Shown here: positions 48,767 to 59,011 of the stretch, in pieces
Numbering within the stretch: position 1 is the first letter of the stretch
How the letters are laid out: each line of letters begins with the position of its first letter
NCBI GenBank assembly: GCA_030704615.1
Contig: CM060732.1
Span: 41,335,053 to 41,399,052, forward strand
Direction of reading: 5' to 3'
Source: Takakia lepidozioides
Lineage: Eukaryota; Streptophyta; Takakiopsida; Takakiales; Takakiaceae
Length of the DNA: 64,000 bases
Translations under genes and position numbers: made by a program
The notes under the pieces: model-generated
What the model saw: only the letters and a program-made list of their open reading frames with translations
The model's database searches: none
What the model was told of the DNA's origin: nothing

Positions 48767-51700
48767 TCAGAACTCAACATAGTTGCTGACACACAGTTGC
48801 AAAGAAGGTGGAGAGGCCATTTGGTGCTTCAAACTTAATTTTTTAATAACTGAAGATTCATTCCGACAAAGAATATTCGTGCTACTGGAGTCGGCGTCCA
48901 AAACGATGGCAGAACTGTCTATGAAGACACTAGCCCTACTTTGCACAAAACCCTTTCTGTTCAAAAGCAAACTAGGGGGAGAAGAGAGGAGACTAAGTTC
49001 CGAAGCTGCAGCCTCCGCATAACATGTCAATTTAAAATCTGCTTTCGGACTTGGGAAAAATTGCGGGCGGCTGGCCCAACTTGTGCAGGAAAGATGGAAA
49101 TGGAAGGATGCGCCGTCGTGTCAGTGAAGTGCCACAACTGAACTAGCACTTACTCACATGAGAAATCGGAATCAACATCTAGAGCATCGGGCTCTTGCAG
49201 ATCCTGCTCCACAACAATGTTCTCAGTCTGGGTCGAATGCGATGAACCCCTAGACAGAGGTGTGATGACTTGAGAGTAGAGATGCTCGTCCCCCTCCATC
49301 CCAAAAAAATGCCTTCCCGCATACTTGCATGCATGGAAGGAAGCCCCTGCAACAGTGCAAATGGATCCACGAAACAAAGTAAGAAGCAGAATGTGAAGGC
49401 AAAGAAGTGCACCCAAGCAATGGAATCTGATTGGGTACCAACCTGTACCCATGGACAGGTCCACCAGTTTCCCACCATGCCGGCTGCATGTCTCAATCAA
49501 AGTCTGCATGAAAGCGGGTGACTTCTGGTCCAAATTTTGCGGATTTTGAACCCCGACGACTTCATGTAGTTGTGAAGCAACCGGCGGGATGCCATGTCCT
49601 CACCCTGGAAAATCAAAAGCGACCCAGCGTCAGACAGAAACTTGTTGCTGAAAGAGAAGGCCCACTGCCAGTAAAGTGGATTATGAGCATTCCAGGCTGG
49701 AGTCACATCTGTGGGAATGATATCAGGCACTGGAAGTCCATCTGGGATGTCAAGGATGACAAGATCTGTCGCGTAGGGCTGCTGCACTCCATTCACCCAA
49801 CATGGCGTCCTGGTCACCTTAAATGAGGACAGGCAATCGTATGAGATAGACAAATTGCAGTGGAGACACCCGAACCAATGATCGTTGCACCTCCCATATT
49901 AAGATGTCGTTGACGACATCTTAATGCACCACCTACGCTCCCCCAACAATGCATAAAAAATGACCAGAGTATGATAGATGCGGCGGGCTCACCAGGGTGA
50001 GGAAAGAGCACAGATGGTCCCATGTAGGTGACTTCACACCCACAAAAATGGACTTTCTTGACTCCATCATACGGAGGAAACTCACATTGGCCGTTTTACG
50101 CTGGAAGTGCGGGCCCACAACCCTGGACACACACAGCCGTGCTTCGTAAGGGTGTTTCTTTGTTATGTGTGTACTGCGCCGATCTACAGCGGTGGATGTG
50201 TTGGCGACCTGTGTCTGCTGTTTCTGGGCAGGTTGCACAGCCAAATGAACAAAAGCCCTAGCTGGCCCAGTAGTGTCAGGATGGTCTGCCACTGCTTCCC
50301 CAGCAGCCCCAGTACCCGCATCAGCCGCTGTAGCCTCCACTGTCTATTTCCCCTTCTTTTTCTTCTTGCCGTCAGAAGGGGTGGCCGGTTTTGTAGGCTC
50401 TTTCTTATTCAGTAGCGCCAAGGCTCTTTGGTGCAACTCCTCATCTGTCCGGGGGGCTAGTGAATCTGCGTTTTTGTTCTGATTCCTCATGACATTCTCC
50501 TCCCAGCGAGTCGAAGCTCTCGGGCAGTCCACGTACCACCCACAGTCATGGTAATGTGCCCAACCCCAGTCCTTCACAATGCCAAGCAGTGTACATTGTG
50601 GTTTCATCGTTTGGGTTCGCCTATCCACGAATGAAGTCTGGATCCTCACTCAGGGTGTTCTCCGGAATAAGAACAAAGCGAAAGTACCTGCAGAGAAGAA
50701 GACCATCCCGCTTAGAGAGTTTCCTTGAACACAACAGAAATGGCCATAGAACTGCTATAAATGGCTACATTTCACTTTGAGGATTAAGGTGTCGTCAACG
50801 ACATCTTAATCCAGGCACTAAGAGGCAGGACTCCACAACTGATGTTGGCAATTTTCCCACAAATCAGACCATGTAAGATCCCCCTTCATATGCTCACTCA
50901 TCCCAAGAGAGCATGGATTTAAGGTATCGTCAACGACACCTTAATTCCCATTCTCAAATAGCAATAAAAAAAACAATGACACAATACATAACACCACAAG
51001 ACTGCTTTACAATTGAAAATAGGGACAGAGGTGGAGACATTGAGGCCACCTTAAATTGAACCCCCTTACAGGATGAAAGTCCTAGAAGGTCCAGTATAAG
51101 CAGGAATGGGCCTAACAATATTGCGCAAATTAAGGTGTCGTTGACGACACCTTAATTTCCCCCTCACAGAAAAAGAATTGAGTTAGTGCACACACCTGTA
51201 CAGTAGACGTTTCATTGCCTCCTCGCCATTGTACTGATGATCGAAATCTTTAGATCGAAGAATCCCTCCCTCCTTCTCGAACTCCCAGAAAAATGCATAC
51301 TTCCAGAGCTCCCTTCTCCATTTACGAACGTAGGACTCAAACTTGATGCTGGGAGATGTCATGGTGATTTTGTAGTCTAGTAGTGACTTCTCTTATGTTT
51401 CAATGGCCCGCATCTCCAGCTGCAAAAACAACGATGTACCCTCAGTGGTTAAACCCAAAAACCAGTGAAATCATTGCGAACAATGTGGAACGTTTGAAAA
51501 TTCTTACCTGGTTCCAGAAGGTAGCTTTATGCAACCATGTCTCAAATGCACGGTCGCTCACAGGTGTCACCACTCCTGTCTCAGGGTCCCTATGCAGTTT
51601 TGGGAAATTGTTGGTGTCCCGGACGATTGGATCCGAGTTCCAGATTTCGAGCCACCTCACTTTTTGAGCCGGCTCAACCATGGAAATCGACAGACGGTGG

Positions 51701-52911
51701 ATCTTTTCATGTGTCATCTCAGGCTTGGTGGGCTTGTTCCAGTGTATCCGAATCTGCTCCAGAAACCCCTTTCCTAGCCTAGGGTCAGCAATTCGTATGT
51801 GCTTGTCAAACGCACTTTTGAGGTTTTTCCTCGCCGTATCCATCTCATCTTTCATTTTGGTTTCCACCCCGTTCGCTGTTCTCTCTTCCTCTGGAGTAGT
51901 GGCATAATACTCCAGCTTCGCTCGCTCTCCAGCATCCGCAATTTCTTGCTGTGACACAAGAACGTTGGCCTATTATTACATCTTCAATCCAAAAATGAAA
52001 GAAAACTCAAGATTGAAAAGGAACTAGTCTTACCGCGTATAAGTACTCGAGGAAAGCTTCCCTCGTCAAATTGTACCAAGTTTCAGACTTCTTGATTGTT
52101 TGGCATTTCTTCAGTGTCTCTGCAGACAAGACGCTGGCAAATGTTTCCAACGGCATGACTCCTATACTTTGCATCCGAAACATTGTATGCACTATGTTCA
52201 TGGTGACGTGTGATGTCTCCGTGCCCCTGCATTGAAAGCAAATGAGTACAAGAATCTTGAAGCGAGGGACTTCATGTAGTTCATAAAAGGAAACGAAACA
52301 AGACTTACTTGTTGACATCGTGCATGGCAGTCAGAAGCGGTGTTATTCTGCCTTGTGGATCCAAAACCATTGACACTACTCGGTGATGCCAGTCTTTGTT
52401 GTTGGCATACATTCTCGTGATATATTCCATCCAGGCAACCAAACGGTGATTACCATCCCATACGAAGAACATCTTCCCCATATACTGCCTGTGAGATGGG
52501 TTATAGGAAAGCTCTGCCTCAAACTCCGAATTCACCTCATTCCAAAGCGGATCCCAACCGGCCATAATCTCTTCGTCAACCATTTTCTCCAATCCCTGGA
52601 TATTTGTCACTGAAACGTAAAAAACTGCGGAGCCCTTCAAGTACCCGTGGACGAAATCACCCTGAAGCTTCTTGATATCATGATGCAGGGCTGGACGAAC
52701 GGCAGGCATGGAAATCATCCTGCATAGGGGAATCATAAGAGTGTCGTCCCAAACTTCCATGGAATTTATGACCTTCCTGGAGTTTACCTTGGAGGTGTAC
52801 ATCAGTGAATGCACTTTATCTTCGTAATTGTCAGATGGGTCTTCATCTTGAGTATCAGGAGCAAATGTCTCTTGTGCAGGCTGGCTTTCCCCCGCCTTTT
52901 TTTTTTTTTTT
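48767..52911 (-). pseudogene. ParB-DNA methyltransferase gene, copy B (collinear, disabled)
   Basis: Minus-strand exons: 52911-52309 (ParB-like: LCRMISMPAVRPALHHD, FFVWDGNHRLVAWM), 52226-52034 (WYNLTREAFLEYLYAV), 51948-51508, 51419-51196 (YVRKWRRELWKYAFFWEF), about 50684-50344 (DCGWYVDCPRAS), about 50340-50000 (VKSPTWDHLCSFLTLV), about 49825-49520 (DLVILDIPDG; NKFLSDAGSLLIFQG; YMKSSGFKIRKIW), about 49520-49150 (QKSPAFMQTLIETC; LVDLSMGTG; ASFHACKYAGRHFFGMEGD) and about 49024-48767. Motif IV precedes motif I, as in beta-class N4/N6 methyltransferases, but the catalytic (D/N/S)PP(Y/F/W) reads DIPD. Lesions: TAA at 51395, TAG where copy A has TGG (near 50630), a 1-base insertion near 50600, and loss of the NPPYEP-containing exon. 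Exon 1 and the partner transposase are not found upstream. This copy gives the normal exon order for the family. Confidence 0.7.
49900..51150. repeat. Palindromes of family B inside gene introns
   Basis: AAGrTGT-CGTCAACG (or CGTTGACG)-ACAyCTT sites near 49905, 50789, 50921 and 51131, all within introns of copy B. Confidence 0.85.
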
Positions 52912-52959
52912 CTGCATTCATTTGTGTTTTCCCACAACATCAGTGTCTACTTGACAGAA

Positions 52960-54615
52960 CACAATAAGGTGTCATCAATGATGCCTTAATCTGCCTCCTT
53001 ATTTCAGATTTAAACACTCATTCAATATGACTACTCTCGACATCCGATCCTCTTCCTCCTCTATGCATCGAAGTCCACTTTGTACACTCCAGATTAAGGT
53101 ATCGTCAACGATGCCTTAATCTGCCTCCATGTTTGTATTTAGAATAGCCCTACCCACCACCAATCCAGTTTATATCTGCTTCAAAGTATGCTTGAAAAGT
53201 GTTTTTACAGGGCAGATTAAGGTGTCGTCAACGATGCCTTAATCTGCCTCCTTATTTTTGTTTGAAACAGCCCTTCTATGAGCAGATTCCCCACCCCTGA
53301 TCGTATTCCTCTTTTTTTCATAGTGTCCCCAGGAACTGCTTTTACACTCCAGATTAAGGTAACGTCAACGATGCCTTAATCTGTCTCATTCTTTTATGTA
53401 CTAGACATCCCTTAAAGTGCAGACTACCCACCACTAATCTTGTTTATATCTGCTTCAAAGTATGCCTGGAAAGTGTTTTTGATAGGCCAGATTAAGGTGT
53501 CGTCAACGATGCCTTAATCTGCCTCCTTATTTCTATTTAAAACAGCCCTTCTATGAGAATATTCCCCACCCCTGATCAGTTCCTCTCTGTTTCATTGTAT
53601 CCCCGAGAACTGCTTTTACACTCCAGATTAAGGTATCATCAACGATGCCTTAATCTTCCTCCTTCTTTTATGTCCTAGACATCCCTCAAAGTGCAGACTA
53701 CCCACCACTAATCCTGTTTATATCTGCTTCAAAGTATGCCATGAAAGTGTTTTTGACAGGCCTGATTAAGGTGTCGTCAACGATGCCTTAATGTGCCTCC
53801 TTATTTTTGCTTTAAACAGCCCTTCTATGAGTTGGTTTTTCACCCTGATCGTGTTCCTCTTTGTTTCATAGTATCCCCAGAAATTGCTTTTACACTCCAG
53901 ATTAAGGTATCGTCAATGATGCCTTAATCTGCCTCCTTCGTTTATGTCCTAGACATCCCTCAAAGTGCAGACTACCCACCACTAATCCTGTTCATATCTG
54001 CTTCAAAGTATGCCATGAAAGTGTTTTTGACAGGCCTGATTAAGGTGTCGTCAACGATGCCTTAATCTGCCTCCATGTCTGTATTTTAAACAGCCCTTCT
54101 ATGATCATATTCTCCACCCCTGATCGTGTTCCTCTCTGTTTCATAGTATCCCCGGAAACTACATTTCCACTCCAGATTAAGGTATTGTCAACGATGCCTT
54201 AATTCGCATCTTCATTTATGTCCAAGACATCCGTCAAGGTGCAGACTACCCACAACTAATCCAGTTCATATTTGCTTCAAGGTATCCCTGGAAAGTGTTT
54301 TTGACACACCAGATTAAGGTGTCGTCAACGATGCCTTAATCTGCCTCCTTATTTATGTTTAAAGCAGCTACTGAGTTTTGATACTCTCCACCCTGGATAC
54401 TGTTAATCTCTGCTTGAAAGTCCACTGAAAACTAGGTTTCACTCTAGATTAAGGTATCATCAACGATGCCTTAATACCACTCATATTTGTGGTTTCGAAC
54501 GTCCCCTCACTAGTCAGACTATCCACCCCTAAACCTATTCATCTCTGCCTCAAACTATGCCTCTACGTACATTTTACAGGCCAGATTAAGGCATCGTCAA
54601 CGATGCCTTAATCGT
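52960..54615. repeat. Tandem array of family B palindromes, about 137 bp period (275 bp dimer)
   Basis: Thirteen sites from 52966 to 54585 of the form ATTAAGG-tgTCGTCAACGAtg-CCTTAAT, spaced about 122-138 bp. Two unit types alternate: one preceded by TTTTACACTCC with GGTATCG, one by GTGTTTTTGACAGGCC with GGTGTCG, giving a 275 bp higher-order unit. The array fills the expected first intron of copy B. Confidence 0.9.
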
Positions 54616-54659
54616 CCTCCATGTTTCAGAAAAAAACAGCCAGCGAATGTGTTCCTCTC

Positions 54660-55960
54660 TGCATCAAAGTGTGCCTGAACATGAGAGGGGTGGCGGGGCT
54701 CTACAGCCACCATCGTGCATATGCTTCCACTATTTTCACCTTCGTTTTGTGCTGACGTGCTTATTTTTTAGGACGATATGTGGAAAAATTGCATGCGTTT
54801 ACGGTTTGTGGTGTGTCTCCGAGTCCGAGCTCCTTCGTATGGAGCACGAAACCATTGGTAACACGATAGCGGAAATCGCGGAAGCATATGCACGTGGGGG
54901 TGTGTATACATTGTAGAATTTATGTCCACCGATGAGACTGTTCAGGGGAGGACGTCTCTGCCACCACATGTCTGGGAACTGCGGAGAGTGTGAACGGAAC
55001 AGGATCCTGTCCAAAGGTCCTCAAACATCCAGATGCACCTCCTGAAACATCACATCTCAACCACTACCGTCTCCTTGAAAACTGGACAATGGGAAAGGAG
55101 ACGTAGCCTGAGAGATGTGGATTCACGTTGCTTGTGGATGTTCGAGGTCCTTACGACTGCAAATGCGCGTGGATCAACAAGCTCTTCGACTGCGTCTTTG
55201 TCAGTACTTTCTCTAAGCAGTGTGTTGTGTCATGAGTATGGGCATATGCAAGTCTGCTGGACGGATGAAATGCAACCACGGCATGACGGCGACGCCAAGC
55301 GTGGTTCTGATGGGATACCAGTCTGGTCTGCTGGACTGTTGATCTGTAAGGATACAAATCTGGTGTGGCGTGAGTCTGTTCTTCACTGGACTACTGGGCC
55401 GTCACTGCCTGCCGAATTCCGAAGTGTCTTATCTCGTCAGTCTGTTGAACCGTTGGTCAGATGGAAGTCCGTCTCTTCGGATATGAGTCCGTTTAACTAC
55501 TACCTTTTAATTATCCGCATTGTCGTGAGTCTGCTGAGCCGTCGGACTGTTGGTCTGTCCGTCTTTTCTGATATCAATCAGCTGGACTGTCACAAAGTCA
55601 GTCTACTGTGGCGCAAGTTTGTTTGCGCTAGGTCTGTTGAGCCGTGATTATTATCACGTGTAAGTCTGCTGGACACGGTTTACGGTTTATTCCCGTATCA
55701 CCCGGCCGCCTAGGGGATACTTTGTCTTTTGGGATATTAGTCTGTTGTCGCGCAAATTACTCTGCGCCAGTCTCTTCGTCAGTTTGTTGAACCTTCCGTC
55801 GGCTAGACTGTCCCTGCAGTGGCATACGAGTCTGTTGTTGCGCAAGTTTGTTTGCAGTGGGTCTGTTTGGCCGTTATGTCATTAGGTTTAAGTCTGCTGG
55901 ACGCAATAAATGCAGCGACGGCGGTAAAGAGGCCCAGTAGAGGATCATGATTAAAGCACA
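54660..55960 (+). repeat. Dispersed repeat P, copy 2
   Basis: Homologous to 17240-18800. It interrupts the copy B intron sequence: an isolated family B palindrome (56115) follows it. The tandem GTCTGTTGrrCCGTC region spans about 55330-55900. Confidence 0.75.
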
Positions 55961-56003
55961 AGTTTCCGCTGTATGACTGGACTCTGAAGCAGCATGAAGA
56001 ATG

Positions 56004-56022
56004 CAGGGTTTAGGGTTTAGGG
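56004..56022 (+). repeat. Short telomere-like tract
   Basis: GGGTTTAGGGTTTAGGG, two and a half plant telomere units. Confidence 0.85.
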
Positions 56023-56109
56023 CTCTGCTATTCCCAGGGTTTCTTCGAAACAGAGACGAACAGGCTTACTGGTCGGCAAAGTGAGGGGGTTTTTGAAGCA
56101 GAATGAATC

Positions 56110-56145
56110 AGGCAGATTAAGGCATCGTTGACGACACCTTAATAT
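56110..56145. repeat. Isolated family B palindrome
   Basis: AGATTAAGGCATCGTTGACG then ACACCTTAAT; last trace of copy B on the right. Confidence 0.85.
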
Positions 56146-56249
56146 AGTTTGTCATTCCCGGGTTGAGTGTTTGAGTGATGTATTCATCGTCATTAAAATC
56201 GCCATAAAAAAGAACAACAGCCGCATGCGTGCAAAGTCACCTCCGCAAC

Positions 56250-56689
56250 ATTGGACAACAAAGAGCCGCAAGAACGAGACAACAAGAACGAGTGGGCAAG
56301 TTCATGGCAGGGTGTTACGATCTTCCATGCCCTAAACATGGATGGCGCAGATGGGTTTCTCAGAATGGACGATCCAGATCCTTCGGCCGCGCGCGGACTG
56401 GCAGACAGGGGGGCACCAGACGGGCACAGCGGACTGTTGGGTGGACTTGCAGGGACTGGCGTGCACAGCAGACTGGCCGGCAGACTGGCGGTTTGACGGA
56501 CTGAGAGGAACTGGACTCACGGGCAGCGGACTGGCGGGCGGACTAGCCGCGCCGGACTGGGGGCGCGGCTGGTGGGGCCGCGGCAGCAGGTGGGCGACCG
56601 CGCGCAGCGACGGGCGGGGTAGCCGGGCGTCCGTGCGCGGGGCCCACCGATCAGCTCGCGTGTGCGTCATAACGTCCCAATTATTGTAA
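56250..56689 (+). repeat. GC-rich direct repeat flanking R4, left
   Basis: Shares AGAGCCGCAAGAAC, TTCCATGCCCTAAA and GGGTTTCTCAGAATGGAC with 58098-58545. GC-rich GGACTGGCGG words recur. No coding frame is shared convincingly. Confidence 0.7.
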
Positions 56690-58098
56690 AATGAGAGGCG
56701 TATTTTTTCTAATTTTCCTTAAAAAATCTACTTTTATATGAGCAAATGGCCTTATAAAATATGGGGGAAAATATGATATTATTGGGTAGAGGTATTTTCT
56801 TGCTAGGCTAAGGTTTGCTCCCCCTCAGGATAGCGGGAACATAGATGACCCCTCGGCACACATGTGCGATCTTGTGAAGCATGAATGTGAAGCATTTCCA
56901 ACCTAAGCGGCTTGTCCTAAACGTCTCAGAGAGCTTTCCGGAAGTATGCGCTCCGAGCGGAGGGACCTCCCGAGACACCTGATAGGCTCCGGGGTGAAGC
57001 CGTGTTACCTCAATAAAAAGACTTAAAAAGAAATTAGCTAGGAATAGTTTTTCGTAGGTTAACAAACGTTTGGCCCGTGAGCGTGGGAGTTGGACCTTGC
57101 GTTTGTTAGGAGTTTAGGTAGCGGGAGGAAATCTTCCATCGATTGCGCTGTCAATACTAGTGACACACTTACGGGTGGGCGGTTCTTGGGCCTAACCCCC
57201 CTCGTCGCCGGACTCCAGGCCCCCTTGATGTTAGCCCCTCCTTTGCGTCGGCGGGCAGCGGGGGTCGTCGGTATGCGGCAGGGGACATGAAGGCTTTGCA
57301 GACCGGCATTGCATTCATTTGCTCTCTCACTTGCATTTCATTGCATCCATATGCATGCAAGAAGGGGGGGGGGGGGGGGGGGGGGCGGGCAAGTATTCTG
57401 GTCTTTTTGAGCAGCATGCTATAATACTTGCAGTTTGCCCCATACCACATCTTTGCCCCATATGCAAGCCACACGTGGTTGGGCATGTTAGTGGGTTCAA
57501 GTCCCACTTGGGGGCTTTGCCATTTCTAAGGGCAGATAGTTTTAGGTTGAATGCGATTGATGACCGGCGCTCGGAGCTCAACTTGCATACTAGTAGATTT
57601 AGTGCAAATTTAGACAATTGTGTATAGGTTGCTTTTATATGGAAAGTTGAGACCATTACATCTGCAGATAACACTTAGCCTGCAGATATCACTTTTCTTC
57701 AATGCCTGAGGTATGTTGTTTTTTTTACATCTGCAAATAACACTTAGCCACATATGCATCGTGTATAGTCCAAGACTCACCGTCATTGTGAATTATATAT
57801 ATATACGTGTCATTGTCTAGAAGAACCAAAAAACTACGTAAACAAACATTTGATAGTGATAGTGAGATAGCATACCGGCCTTGTCCTAGCCGTGTCATAG
57901 GTTATAGTAAACTAGTGGTCCAATTTTCTCATAAGTACAACCTATGTAAACCAAGTACACAAACATTTGATAATGATACTGAAATACCATACCATTGTCT
58001 TGGTTGTGTGAGCGGTTCTAGTCAATCATTTCAATATTAGGTGAAGACTGATAAATATGAATAAAAATTAATATCATTTCTAATTACATATGATAGAG
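56690..58098 (+). repeat. Dispersed repeat R, copy R4
   Basis: Full-length relative of R2 (40780-42185), no SINE. Contains a 22-base G run at 57364-57385 where R2 has six G, and the same tRNA-like B box near 57498. Confidence 0.85.
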
Positions 58099-58545
58099 AG
58101 CCGCAAGAACCAGAACAAGAGACAACAAGAATGAATGAGACCCCGATTTGGTGGCAGGATTTTGCGGTTTTCCATGCCCTAAAAATGGATGGTTCGGATG
58201 GGTTTCTCAGAATGGACGGTCCAGATCCTCTGCCGTCAGTAGACTGGCAGAATGGCGGGCAGCGGACCGACACAGCACGGACTGGAGGGCGACGGACCGG
58301 CGTAGCGGACTGGAGGGCGGACTGGAGGCCAGCGGACTGACTCAGCGGACTGACTCAGCGGACTGGCAGAGTGGACAGGGCCGCGGTTGCTTTAGCGCCG
58401 GGAGAGCCGACACGGTTGGGCGACTGCGCACACCAACAGGTTGGGGGAGCCCCACGTCCGTGCGCGGGGCCCGCCGGGGCCTCAAGCGCGCATTGAAGCC
58501 ACTCAATCTTAAAATGAGAAGCTAAATGAAAGGTGCAAACCAATT
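58098..58545 (+). repeat. GC-rich direct repeat flanking R4, right
   Basis: Diverged copy of 56250-56689. Together they bracket R4, as if R4 lies between two copies of a longer unit. Confidence 0.65.
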
Positions 58546-59011
58546 TTTTTGAAATATTTCCTCACATTTTCAAACATTTGTAAGTACAAATGATGCACAT
58601 GTCTCATTCGACGTGTTTCGTGCTTCGAGTGCTTTTCCTCATCAATGTGCATCTCTCCCCAGTATCATGCAACTCCAAGCCCAACTCCATATCATCTTCA
58701 TCATCATCCACTTATGCTGCTGGATATCTCAAGCCATCTTACAGGTATGCATCATGCTCAATAGAAACGAAAGCAATGAGACGTTTGAGAGCGCAAGAGA
58801 AGTCTTGCAGGATGATGGCATTTCTCCCTCATTTCTAATTCCATTGCACATTCAATGCATGTGTTTATGCTCCACAAAAATTGTTCATTATTCGTGAATT
58901 GAAGTCGCAGGAGACAAATTTCCTGATCAAGCTTGAAGACGGTGTCCCATCAGATTGATGGAACTTCTTGGGTCCCTTTGGTCTGAGATTTCATTTTGCA
59001 ATGTAGGTGGG
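58546..59011. other. DGAT2 3' flank, no gene
   Basis: A 94-codon frame at 58613-58897 shows no domain. Nothing else recognised. Confidence 0.4.

Noticed and set aside
52960-54615. CRISPR-like regular array of palindromic repeats
   Set aside because: Spacing is about 137 bp, the flanks are repeated rather than unique, no cas genes are present, and the setting is a plant intron.
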